Both the position numbers and the translations under genes were made by a program. From Stenotrophomonas rhizophila (GTDB taxonomy: Bacteria > Pseudomonadota > Gammaproteobacteria > Xanthomonadales > Xanthomonadaceae): DNA of 64,000 bases. The number at the start of each line of letters is the position of its first letter. Positions within the stretch are counted from its first letter, which is position 1. The notes beneath the pieces were generated by a model. It was not told the DNA's origin. It made no database searches and worked only from the letters and a program-made list of their open reading frames with translations. Below, piece by piece: positions 35,001 to 43,128 of this stretch. The stretch spans positions 186,001-250,000 of the forward strand of contig NZ_JACWUO010000004.1 in NCBI RefSeq assembly GCF_020857975.1. The letters are read 5' to 3'.

Positions 35001-35114
35001 GGCGGCATGCTCAGCGCCACGGTGCTGGCCGTGCTGTTCGTGCCGCTGTTCTACGTGCTGATGCAGAACGTGCGGCGTTGGCAGTGGCCAGGGCGGCGAC
35101 GCCGCGGAGGATGA
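32001..35114 (+). CDS. smeZ: RND multidrug efflux transporter (SmeZ-like)
   Basis: A 1037-residue proton-driven inner-membrane pump of the AcrB/HAE1 class, 12 helices with two large periplasmic loops. The N-terminus MPQFFIDRPVFAWVLAI is typical. The proton-relay acidic pair is Asp407-Asp408 in GIIVDDAIVVVEGVE, and GLSAKNAILIVEFA supplies the conserved Lys in helix 10. AGGA stands seven bases before ATG. SmeYZ in S. maltophilia exports aminoglycosides and other drugs; that substrate range is transferred by similarity of locus, not shown here. The stop is one base from the start of the next small gene. Confidence 0.85.
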   Translation: MPQFFIDRPVFAWVLAIFVVLAGVLAIPRLAIERYPAVAPPSVSIYASYPGATAQTMNDAVVGLIERELSGVKHLLYFASSTDTSGEATITATFRPGTDPELAQVDVQNRIKAIEPRLPQVVRQNGLSVEAADSGFLMLVGLKSSDGRLDEVALGDYMARSIVEELRRIDGVGRVQLFGAERAMRIWVDPAQLVGYGLTLADLAAAINAQNAQIAPGRVGDSPALPGQRVTIPLTAEGQLSTPEAFAAIVLRANPDGSRVVIGDVARVELGAQSYAWSTREDGTPATAAAIQLSPGANAVHTAAAVRARMAELAPTLPAGMQASVPFDTAPFVEISIRKVLTTLVEAMVLVFAVMYLFLQNIRYTLIPAIVAPIALLGTFAVMLAAGFSINVLTMFGMVLAIGIIVDDAIVVVEGVERIMAEEGLPPREATVKAMKELTGAVVGITLVLTAVFIPMALADGSVGAIYRQFTLAMAMSILFSALLALSLTPALCATLLAPSTRGHHGRGGLFGRFNRGLERMTGRYQGWVVRIVRRGGRSMAVFAALVVALGLGLHLLPGAFLPEEDQGYFMTSIQLPADATAERTLEAVQTYEAHVASRPGIASNQSILGYSFAGSGPNAALAYTMLKDWGERAGATAAGEVARAQAAMAKVPEGQIMSLMPPAIDSLGSSSGFELRLQARAGQDHAQLQAAQQQLLALAQASPRLRDVYAEGLPAGSTVRLEIDRHKAEAMGVGFADISDTLSAAMGSQYVNDFPNAGRMQQVIVQADAPHRMHIEDVLKLHVRNAGGGMVALSELVTPVWSQAPLQLARYQGFPALSLSGAAAPGTSSGQAMAEMERLARQLPPGFALAWTGQSLQEHQSGAQAPWLMLLSMLVVFLVLAALYESWTIPAAVMLVVPLGLLGAVAAVLLRGLPNDVFFKVGMITVIGLSAKNAILIVEFARQLQQQGRSPVDAAIEAARLRLRPILMTSLAFALGVVPLMLARGASAETQHAIGTGVFGGMLSATVLAVLFVPLFYVLMQNVRRWQWPGRRRRGG

Positions 35115-35115
35115 G

Positions 35116-35505
35116 ATGAGCGAGGCATTGCTGGAATCCAACATCGCCCGTGCCGAGGCGGAGCTGCAGCGCTTGCTGCTGGCCCAGGACGTGGCCGCAG
35201 TGCAGGCGTGGCTGTCGCCGTCGCTGTTCTTCACCGACCAGGTGGGGCAGTGGTTGGGGGTGCATCCGTGCATGGCGGCGTGGTCGGCGCAGCGGTTGGC
35301 GATTACGGCGTTGGACCAGGGTGCGGTGGAGTACCTGCTGTGCGGCCAGCTGGCGCTGGTGTCCAGTGATGTGCGGCTGGGCTGTGCCGGCGCCGATGGC
35401 GAGCAGGTGCATGCGCTGCGCCTGCTGCGGGTCTGGGCCAGCTGTTCCAGCCCGGACGGGGTGCACCTGCTGTCGGTCGGGGTATTGCCGGCGCGCGGGC
35501 GCTGA
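35116..35505 (+). CDS. Small NTF2/SnoaL-like (DUF4440-type) protein, unassigned
   Basis: A 129-residue cytoplasmic protein without signal peptide. The N-terminal helix (IARAEAELQRLLLAQDVAAVQAWLSPSL) followed by FFTDQVGQWLGVHPCMAAW and alternating strands is the pattern of SnoaL/NTF2-like folds such as DUF4440, but no catalytic motif is seen, so the family call is tentative. It begins one base after the pump stop codon, which makes it part of the efflux operon. Its role could be accessory to the pump or unrelated. The segment VEYLLCGQLALVSSDVRLG forms the likely central sheet. Confidence 0.55.
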   Translation: MSEALLESNIARAEAELQRLLLAQDVAAVQAWLSPSLFFTDQVGQWLGVHPCMAAWSAQRLAITALDQGAVEYLLCGQLALVSSDVRLGCAGADGEQVHALRLLRVWASCSSPDGVHLLSVGVLPARGR

Positions 35506-35603
35506 GGCGTTGCGGGTGTGCCGGAGTCAGTGCCGCTTCACCTCCGGCGGTGCCGCCGCGGCTAGGATCACGGGTTGACCGCAACAACTGCAAGGAGTCG
35601 AAC

Positions 35604-36128
35604 ATGCGTGCATTTCCATGGCTGTTGAGCCTGACCATCGTGGCCGGGCTGAGTGCCTGCCAGCCGGCGCAGCAGGGCGGGAGTGCCGTTGCGGCGGACG
35701 CGGGCAAGCAGGCGCAGGCCGCCGAGGCACCGGCTGTGGTCGACCCCACGGTGGGGGGCGATACCGATGCCGGCGCGCAGGGTGCTGCGGTACCGGCCGC
35801 CGACGCGGCGAGCTCAGGCTTCCGCGCCACCGGCAACGAGCCGGGCTGGCTGGCCGAATTCACCCCCGGTGCGGCCCCGCGCCTGCGCGTGGAAACCGGC
35901 TACGGCGAGCGCACGTTCGAGATCGCCGCGCCCACCCAGGGCAAGGATGGCTGGTCGGGCAAGGCGGCCGACGGGACCGAGATCAAGCTGACCTTCCAGC
36001 GCACGGTGTGCCAGGACGACATGAGCGGACAGGCGTTCGGTGCCACCGTCAGGTTGACCGTGGGCGCGCGCCAGTACCACGGCTGCGGCGATTTCGTCGG
36101 GGCACCGGCGCTGGCCGCCAGGCCGTAA
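35604..36128 (+). CDS. Putative lipoprotein, COG3650-like
   Basis: A 174-residue envelope protein. The signal peptide ends in lipobox GLSAC with lipidated Cys19, followed by an Ala-rich linker to about residue 70. The globular part starts with FRATGNEPGWLAEF and ends with RTVCQDDMSGQAFGATVRLTV and YHGCGDF; the two cysteines are spaced as in the COG3650/MliC-like small beta proteins of Gram-negative envelopes. AAGGAG lies eight bases before the ATG. It stands alone between the efflux operon and a convergent lipoprotein gene. Function unknown. Confidence 0.7.
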   Translation: MRAFPWLLSLTIVAGLSACQPAQQGGSAVAADAGKQAQAAEAPAVVDPTVGGDTDAGAQGAAVPAADAASSGFRATGNEPGWLAEFTPGAAPRLRVETGYGERTFEIAAPTQGKDGWSGKAADGTEIKLTFQRTVCQDDMSGQAFGATVRLTVGARQYHGCGDFVGAPALAARP

Positions 36129-36140
36129 CCTGCCGTCGCC

Positions 36141-36716
36141 TCAGCGCATGTCCTGCGGGCGGCAGTAGTCCGGCGCGGTATCGGTGAACAGGTCGTAGCG
36201 TTTGCCGACGCCGATCAGCGCGTGGCGGATGGCGCAGTCATCGAAATGGTGTTCGTAGAGCGCCTCGAACCGGCGTTCGCGGCCGTCGCAGAATTCCGCC
36301 CATGCCGCTTCCAGGTCGCGCTTGCGTGCCGCGTCGTAGGGTTCTTCGCCGGCGAAGTGCTGGCAGAGGTTTTCACGTTCGAGGAAGGCGCGCACGTCGG
36401 CCGGCATCTGGCAGTAGATGCCGATGTCATCCAGGTCGCCTATGGCGTTGGACACTTCGCAGCCGGCGTCGGCGTGCGCACGCTGCAGTTCATTCAGGCC
36501 GGGCATGCCGGCGCTGTGGCTGGCCTGGGGCGCAGCCTCCGGTGGCGTGCTCGTGGCCGGTTCGGTGCTGGCATGCGCGGCGGCCACGACCGCGCCCGGC
36601 GGCGTCGCCCGGGCTTCATCCGCGCTGTGGTCCGCTACCCGCGGCGAACACGCCGCGAGCAGGGACAGGCCACACAGCAGGACCAGACGCCTAGTCGGCA
36701 CGGCCGGCGAATTCAC
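36141..36716 (-). CDS. Hypothetical lipoprotein
   Basis: Up to 191 residues. A signal peptide with lipobox LLAAC places the lipidated Cys at residue 23. A Pro/Ala/Thr-rich linker leads to a C-terminal domain with six cysteines (GCEVSN, IYCQMP, NLCQHF, EFCDG, DDCAIR, DYCRP), suggesting disulfides in the periplasm. The start is a GTG at 36716 or, giving a more ordinary signal peptide, GTG 36701; either overlaps the 3' end of efpL by 11-26 bases. No family recognised. It runs in the same direction as efpL and is probably co-transcribed. Confidence 0.65.
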   Translation of the reverse strand: MNSPAVPTRRLVLLCGLSLLAACSPRVADHSADEARATPPGAVVAAAHASTEPATSTPPEAAPQASHSAGMPGLNELQRAHADAGCEVSNAIGDLDDIGIYCQMPADVRAFLERENLCQHFAGEEPYDAARKRDLEAAWAEFCDGRERRFEALYEHHFDDCAIRHALIGVGKRYDLFTDTAPDYCRPQDMR

Positions 36717-37257
36717 CGGTGGTGGTGTTGACCAGGACGCGCTCGCCGTTGGCGATGTACTCCGGCACCATGATTTCGATCCCGGTGCTGAGCTTGGCCG
36801 GCTTGGGCCGCTTGGTGGCGGTGCCGCCCTTCAGTTCCGGCGGGGTTTCCACCACTTCCAGCACCACGCTGGTCGGCAGCTGCACGCCCACCGGGGTCTC
36901 GTCGATGACCTGCACGTAGATGCCACTCAGCCCGTCGGTGATGTAGCCGGCGTCATCGCCGAGCACCTCGGCATCGACCATGTAGGGGGTGTAGTCCTCA
37001 TCGTCCAGGAACACGAACGCATCGCCATCCATGTAGGAGTAGGTGGCCTGGCGGCGCAGCAGTTCCACTTCGGGCAGGTTGTCGTCGGCGTCGAAACTGG
37101 CGTCGAGCTTGTTGCCGCCGGGCACGCTGTACATGATGAAGCGGAAGCGGACATTGCCGCCGCGGCCCTGCGGCGAGCTGCGTTCGATGTCGCGGATCTG
37201 GTAGACGCCGTTGTTGAATTCGACGACGTTGCCTTTCTTGATGTCGTTGGCTTTCAT
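36691..37257 (-). CDS. efpL: Elongation factor P-like protein EfpL (YeiP)
   Basis: A 188-residue, three-domain translation factor related to EF-P that relieves ribosome stalling. The N-terminal KOW-like domain starts [20 protein letters not shown]; the loop [16 protein letters not shown] has Arg where EF-P carries its modified Lys, the mark of the YeiP/EfpL branch. The middle and C-terminal OB domains end with [32 protein letters not shown], matching the conserved terminus. The family is typically 185-190 residues, so it is full length. Cytoplasmic. Confidence 0.92.
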   Translation of the reverse strand: MKANDIKKGNVVEFNNGVYQIRDIERSSPQGRGGNVRFRFIMYSVPGGNKLDASFDADDNLPEVELLRRQATYSYMDGDAFVFLDDEDYTPYMVDAEVLGDDAGYITDGLSGIYVQVIDETPVGVQLPTSVVLEVVETPPELKGGTATKRPKPAKLSTGIEIMVPEYIANGERVLVNTTTGEFAGRAD

Positions 37258-37335
37258 GGGAATGAAGGTCGGTTCGTGGAGGTGGCGGGCGCCATGCCGG
37301 GCGCCCTGCGGTTGCGGCCGGCGTCGCGGCCGCGC

Positions 37336-38106
37336 TTACTTCGGTGCCAGGCGCACGGCCCCGTCCAGGCGGATGGTCTCGCCGTTGAGGTAGGTATTGC
37401 CCAGGATGTGCGCGACCAGGCCGGCGAAGTCTTCCGGCTTGCCCAGCCGCGGCGGGAACGGGATCGAGGCGGCCAGCGATTCCTGCACGGCCGGCGGCAT
37501 GCCATCGACCATCGGCGTCCAGAAGATGCCCGGGGCGATGGTCATCACGCGGATGCCGAAGCGCGACAGTTCGCGCGCCATCGGCAGGGTCATGCCGACC
37601 ACGCCGCCCTTGGAGGCGGCATAGGCGGCCTGGCCGATCTGGCCCTCGTAGGCGGCCACGCTGGCGGTGTTGACGATCACCCCGCGTTCGCCGTCGTCGC
37701 CGGCGGCGTTGTGCTGCATGCGGTTGGCGGCGGCCTTGGCGACGTTGAAGCTGCCGACCAGGTTGACCATCACCGTATTCTGGAAGTTGGCCAGCGGCAT
37801 CGGTGCTTCCTTGCCGAGCACGCGGCCGGCGCCGAGGATGCCGGCACAGCTGACCGCTGCATTGAGGCCACCGAGGAAGTCGTGGGCGGCATCGATGCTG
37901 GCCGCCACCGCGGCTTCGTCGCTGACATTGGTGCTGAAGTAGCGCGCATTGGCCGCGCCCAGTTCGGCCACCGCGGCCGCGCCCTTGTCGTCATTGAGAT
38001 CGAGCAGGGCCACCTTGGCGCCATGGGCGACCAGGTGCCGGGCCACCGACAGGCCCAGGCCGGACACGCCACCGGTGATGACGGCGCGGACAGAAGACAG
38101 TTGCAT
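37336..38106 (-). CDS. Short-chain dehydrogenase, 3-hydroxyacyl-CoA dehydrogenase type II-like
   Basis: A 256-residue classical SDR. The cofactor motif TGGVSGLG occupies residues 11-18, with Asp in LLDLND indicating NAD preference. SCAGILGAG is the NAG-equivalent motif. The catalytic Ser is in VNTASVAAYEGQ and Tyr/Lys in YAASKGG. The C-terminal APGIFWTPMVDGMPP and ILGNTYLNGETIRLDGA match the type II 3-hydroxyacyl-CoA dehydrogenase group (HSD17B10-like), which acts in fatty-acid or branched-chain amino-acid breakdown. The nearby HMG-CoA lyase and enoyl-CoA hydratase genes support that role. Start ATG 38106 chosen over 38127 because the conserved core begins there. Confidence 0.83.
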   Translation of the reverse strand: MQLSSVRAVITGGVSGLGLSVARHLVAHGAKVALLDLNDDKGAAAVAELGAANARYFSTNVSDEAAVAASIDAAHDFLGGLNAAVSCAGILGAGRVLGKEAPMPLANFQNTVMVNLVGSFNVAKAAANRMQHNAAGDDGERGVIVNTASVAAYEGQIGQAAYAASKGGVVGMTLPMARELSRFGIRVMTIAPGIFWTPMVDGMPPAVQESLAASIPFPPRLGKPEDFAGLVAHILGNTYLNGETIRLDGAVRLAPK

Positions 38107-38198
38107 GGCACGGTTCCGCTGGTTCAAGAACCGCCGATTCTAACGGAACCGGGCTGGCGCAACCGGACCGCCGTGCCTGGGGCAGGGCGGCACCGCGC

Positions 38199-40763
38199 TC
38201 AGTGGCGCTGGGCCAAGCGCCGGGCGAACTCGTCGGGCAGCAGCCCCGGGGCGAACAGGAAGCCCTGGCCGACCGCCACGCCCAGGCCCTGCAGGAACTG
38301 GCGCTGCGGTTCCGATTCGATGCCCTCGGCGACCAGGCCCAGCCCCAAGCTGCGCGCGATGCCGCATACCGCCTCGCACACCGCCACGTCCGAGCGGTTG
38401 CCGGGCACGCCCTCGACGAACAGCTGGCTCAGTTTCAGCCCGTGGATCGGCAGCCGGCGCAGGTAGTTCAAGGCGCTGTAGCCCTCGCCGAAGTCGTCGA
38501 TGGTCAGCAGCACGCCCATTTCGCGCAGCCGCGCGAAGGTGCGCAGGGTGTCCGGGGCGTCCTCGATCAGCACCCGTTCGGTGAACTCCAGCTCCAGCGC
38601 GCTGCCGGGCAGGCCGAACGCATCCAGGGCCTGGGCCACCTGCCGGGCCAGGTCGTCACCGACGAACTGCCGGTAGGACACATTGACCGCCACGCGCACG
38701 ATGCCCAACCCGGCGTCCTGCCACTGGCGCACCTGGCGGCAGGCTTCGCGCAGCACCCACAGCCCGATCCGCACGATGTCGCCGGTGCTTTCGGCATGGC
38801 CGATGAAGATGTCCGGGCGCAGCTCGCCCAACTGCGAGTTGCGCCAGCGGATCAGGGCCTCGGCGGCGATCAGCTGGCCGCTGCGCAGGTCCACCTGCGG
38901 CTGGTAGACCAGATGGAACTCATCGTCGTCCAACGCGCGGTGCAGCCGGCTTTCGATCTGCAGGCGGTCGTGCTGGCGCTGCGCCAGCTCGGCCGAGAAC
39001 ACCTGCCACCCGTTGCGGGTGCGGCGCTTGCAGTCGTACATGGCGATGTCGGCGTTCTGGATCAGCTGCTGCGGGCGTAGCCCGTCCTGCGGTGCGCGCG
39101 CGATGCCGATACTGGTGGTGACCGCGAACTCGTCGCTGCCGAACCGGAACGGGGTGCTGAAGGCCCGGGTGATCGCCTCGGCCAGGCGTTCGGGCTGGTC
39201 GGGCTGGTCGCGGGTGTCGCAGACCACCAGGAACTCATCGCCGCCGAAGCGCGCGAGCAGCCCTTCGGTGCCGATCGCGGTGGCGATGCGGCGGGTGGCG
39301 TCGATCAGCAGCTCGTCGCCGGCATTGTGCCCGAGCAGGTCGTTGACGGTCTTGAAGCGGTCCAGGTCGATGTACAGCACCGCCACCCGGCAATGGGTGG
39401 GGTTGGCCATGCGCGTGCCCAGATCGTTGAGCACCGCATCGCGGTTCATGATCCCGGTCAGCGGGTCGGTACGCGCCTGGATGCGCAGGGTTTCCTCGGC
39501 CTGCTTGCGTGCGGTGATGTCCTGCACGGTGCCGGCGATGCGTGCGGCATCCACATCGCCGGCCTCGGCCTCGCCGATCATGCGCACCCAGAACGAGTGG
39601 CCGTCGCTGCGCTGGCCCTGCAGCTCCAGCTCGAACGGCAGCTGCCGGTCGATCACCTCCAGCAGCGCCTGCTGCAGCTGGGCGCGGTCGTCCACGCGCA
39701 GGCAGTCGAGCAGGTGCGACATGTCCTGCATCGGCAGCTCCTGGCCGAGGATGCGCGCGGCCTCGTCGGTCAGGTACAGGCGCTGCAGGCCGCGGTCCCA
39801 TTCCCAGCCGCCGATGTGGGCCAGCGACTGGGCGCGGTCGAACAGGGTGTTGTTGCGCTTGAGCTCGGTGATGTCGCTGAACAGCCCGAACACATGGTCC
39901 GGGCAGTCGCGGCCAGTGCCGAACACCGGCACGTTGGTGGTGGAAATCCAGATCATGCGCCCGCGCGGGCGGTGGTACAGGCCGACGATGGTGCTGCGGA
40001 TGATGCGCCCGGTGCGCAGCGACACCGCCGCCGGCCATTGGTCGCGGTTGAGCGGATGGCCGTGTTCGTCCACGCTGATCCAGTCGTCGGGCGACAGCAT
40101 CGTCTGCAGGCTGTTGCCGTTGCCGGGGATGCCCAGGATGCGGTGCGCGGCCGGATTGGCCGAGACCACGCGCAGGTCGCGGTTGAACAGCACCACGCCC
40201 TTGTCGATCGATTCCATCAGCAGCCGGTAGCGCGACTCGGCCTGCCAGCGGCTGCTCAGGTCGCGCGCCACCGCCACGATGCAGTGCTCGCCCTGGTGTT
40301 CGAACCCGGCCGAATGCACTTCCACCGGGAAGCGGCTGCCGTCGCCGCGCATGTTGGTGACTTCGATGACATAGGTCTCACCGCGGCCCAGCGCTTCCCA
40401 TACCGGGTCCAGGTGGTCGCTGGGCAGGTCCGGGTTCAACAGCTCGATCGGTTGCCCGATGATGTCTTCGCGGGCACGCCCGTAGGCGCGCACGCCGGCC
40501 TGGTTGAGGTCCAGCACCACCCCCGATTGGCTGAGGATGCTGACCGGGTCGGGTACCGCATCGAACAGTGCGGCGTAGCGGCGCAGGGCCGACTGGCGCT
40601 GGTCCATGGCTTCCTGCAGGGCCTGCCGCGCATCGCGCAGCAGGGCATGCAGGTCTTGGCCCGGCGGGCGCGCCAGGGCGTGCTCCAGGGCGGCCAGCGC
40701 GTGGACGTGGGCGGTGAGATGGTCACCGACCGCCGCGCCCCGGCGCTGGCCGCGGCGGCTCAT
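38199..40763 (-). CDS. PAS-GGDEF-EAL cyclic-di-GMP enzyme
   Basis: An 854-residue soluble signalling protein. After an N-terminal helical region come three PAS-like sensor domains (about residues 60-180, 185-315 and 325-445), a GGDEF diguanylate-cyclase domain with intact GGDEF at 507-511, and an EAL phosphodiesterase domain with intact EAL at 635-637, plus EFTERVLIED and IDDFGEGYSALNYL. Both catalytic motifs look active, so the net activity cannot be read from sequence. No membrane segments or signal peptide. Its ATG overlaps the stop codon of the HMG-CoA lyase gene (ATGA), so the two are translationally coupled, an unexpected partner for a c-di-GMP enzyme. Confidence 0.92.
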   Translation of the reverse strand: MSRRGQRRGAAVGDHLTAHVHALAALEHALARPPGQDLHALLRDARQALQEAMDQRQSALRRYAALFDAVPDPVSILSQSGVVLDLNQAGVRAYGRAREDIIGQPIELLNPDLPSDHLDPVWEALGRGETYVIEVTNMRGDGSRFPVEVHSAGFEHQGEHCIVAVARDLSSRWQAESRYRLLMESIDKGVVLFNRDLRVVSANPAAHRILGIPGNGNSLQTMLSPDDWISVDEHGHPLNRDQWPAAVSLRTGRIIRSTIVGLYHRPRGRMIWISTTNVPVFGTGRDCPDHVFGLFSDITELKRNNTLFDRAQSLAHIGGWEWDRGLQRLYLTDEAARILGQELPMQDMSHLLDCLRVDDRAQLQQALLEVIDRQLPFELELQGQRSDGHSFWVRMIGEAEAGDVDAARIAGTVQDITARKQAEETLRIQARTDPLTGIMNRDAVLNDLGTRMANPTHCRVAVLYIDLDRFKTVNDLLGHNAGDELLIDATRRIATAIGTEGLLARFGGDEFLVVCDTRDQPDQPERLAEAITRAFSTPFRFGSDEFAVTTSIGIARAPQDGLRPQQLIQNADIAMYDCKRRTRNGWQVFSAELAQRQHDRLQIESRLHRALDDDEFHLVYQPQVDLRSGQLIAAEALIRWRNSQLGELRPDIFIGHAESTGDIVRIGLWVLREACRQVRQWQDAGLGIVRVAVNVSYRQFVGDDLARQVAQALDAFGLPGSALELEFTERVLIEDAPDTLRTFARLREMGVLLTIDDFGEGYSALNYLRRLPIHGLKLSQLFVEGVPGNRSDVAVCEAVCGIARSLGLGLVAEGIESEPQRQFLQGLGVAVGQGFLFAPGLLPDEFARRLAQRH

Positions 40764-41653
40764 GTGGCCGCCAGCGCCTTGCCGGTCTTGCTGCCGGTCT
40801 GCCGGCCCAGCCGTGCGGCCAGCCAACGGCCGGTGGCGGCCAGCGCCGGCAGGTCGATGCCGGTGCGCATGCCGATGCCGTGCAGCAGGTACACCACATC
40901 CTCGCTGGCGACGTTGCCGCTGGCGCCCTTGGCGTAGGGGCAGCCGCCGGCGCCGGAGACGGCGGCATCGACCACCCGCACGCCTTCTTCCAGGCAGGCG
41001 TCGATATTGGCCAGGGCCTGGCCATAGGTATCGTGGAAGTGCACCGCCAGCGCGGCCATCGGGACTTCGGCGGCCACCGCATGCAGCATCGCCCGCGCCT
41101 TGCGCGGAGTGCCAACGCCGATGGTGTCGCCCAGCGAGATTTCGTAACAGCCCATTTCATGCAGGGCGCGCGCCACGCGCACCACCTCGCCGAGTGCGAC
41201 CTCGCCCTGGTAGGGGCAGCCGAGCACGGTGGACACATAGCCGCGCACCTTGACCCCATCGGCCTTGGCGCGTTCGAGGACAGGCGCAAAGCGCGCCAGC
41301 GATTCGTCGATGCCGGCATTGGTGTTGGTGCGGTTGAAGGTTTCCGAGGCCGCGGTGAACACCGCCACTTCGGCCACGCCCACCGCGCGCGCGCGATCGT
41401 AGCCCTGTTCGTTGGGCACCAGCACCGGGTAGGCGATGCCGGGCCGGCGTTCGATGCCGGCATATACCTCGGCCGCGTCGGCCAGCTGCGGTACCCAGCG
41501 CGGACTGACGAAGCTGGTGGCCTCGATGGTGCGCAGCCCGGTCAGCGACAGCTGCCGGATCAGTTCGATCTTGTCGGCGGTGGCCACCGGCTGGGCTTCG
41601 TTCTGCAGGCCATCGCGCGGGCCCACTTCGACGATACGGACAAAATCATCCAC
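40760..41653 (-). CDS. Hydroxymethylglutaryl-CoA lyase
   Basis: Splits 3-hydroxy-3-methylglutaryl-CoA into acetyl-CoA and acetoacetate, the last step of leucine breakdown. The 297-residue TIM barrel starts IVEVGPRDGLQNE with the metal and substrate residues, has IEATSFVSPRWVPQ, FTAASETF, the metal ligands in HFHDTYGQALAN, and the catalytic Cys238 in SGAGGCPYAKGASGN. Length equals bacterial LiuE/MvaB. It follows a VOC gene and a methylglutaconyl-CoA hydratase-type gene on the same strand, forming a partial liu-like group, and overlaps the PAS-GGDEF-EAL gene downstream. Confidence 0.93.
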   Translation of the reverse strand: MDDFVRIVEVGPRDGLQNEAQPVATADKIELIRQLSLTGLRTIEATSFVSPRWVPQLADAAEVYAGIERRPGIAYPVLVPNEQGYDRARAVGVAEVAVFTAASETFNRTNTNAGIDESLARFAPVLERAKADGVKVRGYVSTVLGCPYQGEVALGEVVRVARALHEMGCYEISLGDTIGVGTPRKARAMLHAVAAEVPMAALAVHFHDTYGQALANIDACLEEGVRVVDAAVSGAGGCPYAKGASGNVASEDVVYLLHGIGMRTGIDLPALAATGRWLAARLGRQTGSKTGKALAAT

Positions 41654-41826
41654 GGCCGGTCTCCCGGCGGACGGTAAGGCGCACGGCCAACAACGGACGG
41701 GGCAGGGGTTGGGTCACGGGGATTCCTGGCAGGTGAAAGGTGGCCCGCCTTCCCCGGCGGGCCACGAAAGGGGGATACGCGGGATCGGCGGAAAAGCGGC
41801 CACCCGCGGTGGAAAACCCGGCCGGC

Positions 41827-42213
41827 TCAGCCCGGGCGGTGGCAGACCACTTCGATGTTGTTGCCGTCCGGGTCGAGCACGAAGGCGCCGTAATAGTGGG
41901 GATGGTAGTGCTCGCGGATGCCCGGCGCACCGTTGTCGCGCCCGCCCGCGGCCAGCGCGGCCTGGTGGAAGGCGTCCACCTCGGCGCGGCTGCCGGCGGC
42001 GAAGGCCACGTGCACGCCGCCGTGGGCGCCGGGCGCGTTGCCGATCCAGAAGTCCGGCTTGCCGTCGCGGCCGAAGCCGGCGTGGTCGTGGTCGCCGGTC
42101 TGCGCGGCGCTGACCTGCATCACCACGCTGATGCCCAGCGGGGCCAGGGCCTGCTGGAAAAACCCCAGGCTGCGCGCGAAATCCGCGCAGCGGATTCCAA
42201 TATGGTCAAGCAT
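41827..42213 (-). CDS. VOC-family (glyoxalase-like) protein
   Basis: A 128-residue metal-binding fold protein made of two beta-alpha-beta-beta-beta modules. MLDHIGIRCADFARSLGFFQQAL opens the first module with a probable metal His; GGVHVAFAAGSRAEVDAFHQAALAAGG opens the second; GAFVLDPDGNNIEVVCH carries the final metal Glu. Similar to glyoxalase/bleomycin-resistance/dioxygenase family members with unassigned activity. It sits 10 bases downstream of the enoyl-CoA hydratase gene, so it is in the same operon and may serve acyl-CoA catabolism. The following 172 bases to HMG-CoA lyase show no gene. Confidence 0.85.
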   Translation of the reverse strand: MLDHIGIRCADFARSLGFFQQALAPLGISVVMQVSAAQTGDHDHAGFGRDGKPDFWIGNAPGAHGGVHVAFAAGSRAEVDAFHQAALAAGGRDNGAPGIREHYHPHYYGAFVLDPDGNNIEVVCHRPG

Positions 42214-42223
42214 GCCGTTCTCC

Positions 42224-43012
42224 TCAGTCCTGGGTGACCCAATGCGGGGCGCGCTTGTCCAGGAAGGCGCCCAGGCCCTCCTGGCCCTCGGCCGAGACCC
42301 GCAGCCGCGCGATCAGGGCTGCGTTGTCGCGGTCCAGCGCGTCGCGGTCGCGGCCGCTGCCGACCTGGCGGACCAGCTCCTTGGCCGAGGCCGAGGCGAT
42401 CGGGCCGGCCTTGTCGAGCAGGCCGAGCTGGCGCTGCACCGCTTCGTCGATGCGTTCAGGTTCGACCAGTTGATGGACCAGGCCGATCCGCAATGCGGTC
42501 TCGGCATCGAAATGCTCGCCGGTGGCGAACCAGCGGCGCGCCTGGCGCGGCCCGATCGCGTCGATCACATACGGCGAGATCACCGCCGGCAGCAGGCCCA
42601 GCCGGCTTTCGGTCAGGCCGAAGCGGGCCGCGCTGCTGGCGATGGCGATATCGCAGCAGGCCACCAAGCCGACCCCGCCACCGAAGGCGGCGCCCTGGAT
42701 GCGGGCGATGGTCGGCTTGGGCAGCTCGTCCAGGGTGCGCATCAGCCGGGCCAGGGCCAGCGCGTCCAGACGGTTGTCCTCCTCGCTGGCCGTGGCCATG
42801 CCGCGCATCCACTGCATGTCCGCGCCGGCCGAGAACGAGGCGCCGTGGCCGGCCAGCACCACCGCGCGCACATGGTGGTCGCGGCCGGCCGCTTCCAGTG
42901 CCGCGGTCAGCTGCGCGATCAGGGCCGCGTCGAAGGCGTTGTGCAGGGTCGGGCGGTTCAGCCACAGGGTCAGCACCGAGGCGCTGCGTTCTATCTGTAG
43001 TGCATCACTCAT
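42224..43012 (-). CDS. Enoyl-CoA hydratase family, probable methylglutaconyl-CoA hydratase
   Basis: A 262-residue crotonase-fold enzyme. The oxyanion-hole segments are GHGASFSAGADMQWM and IQGAAFGGGVGLVACCDIAIAS; the first catalytic Glu position is in ESRLGLLPAVISPYV, the pattern of LiuC-type hydratases that act on 3-methylglutaconyl-CoA. The neighbouring HMG-CoA lyase uses the product directly, which supports this call over general beta-oxidation. The gene is the first of the leftward operon; its promoter lies in the 116-base gap shared with feoA. Confidence 0.86.
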   Translation of the reverse strand: MSDALQIERSASVLTLWLNRPTLHNAFDAALIAQLTAALEAAGRDHHVRAVVLAGHGASFSAGADMQWMRGMATASEEDNRLDALALARLMRTLDELPKPTIARIQGAAFGGGVGLVACCDIAIASSAARFGLTESRLGLLPAVISPYVIDAIGPRQARRWFATGEHFDAETALRIGLVHQLVEPERIDEAVQRQLGLLDKAGPIASASAKELVRQVGSGRDRDALDRDNAALIARLRVSAEGQEGLGAFLDKRAPHWVTQD

Positions 43013-43094
43013 GGGGGTCTACACGTGTCCATACATGTACCGATCATAGCTGGCCCGGGCAGCCAGGCCATGACGCGACGCGGCGATGCTAGAA

Positions 43095-43114
43095 TTGATA
43101 ACCATTCCTATCAA
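43095..43114. promoter_or_regulatory. Candidate Fur-type operator upstream of feoA
   Basis: TTGATA-N8-TATCAA, 14 bases before the feoA start, with GATAACCATTCC resembling the repeated GATAAT units of Fur boxes. Fur control of feoAB is usual; the match is partial. Confidence 0.5.
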
Positions 43115-43128
43115 CCAGAAGGCGCCCT

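Noticed and set aside
30741..35273. Very long open frame (about 1500 codons) on the minus strand
   Set aside because: It is antisense to the smeYZ-like genes, with His/Arg/Gln-rich low-complexity translation typical of the reverse of high-GC genes and no recognised domain.
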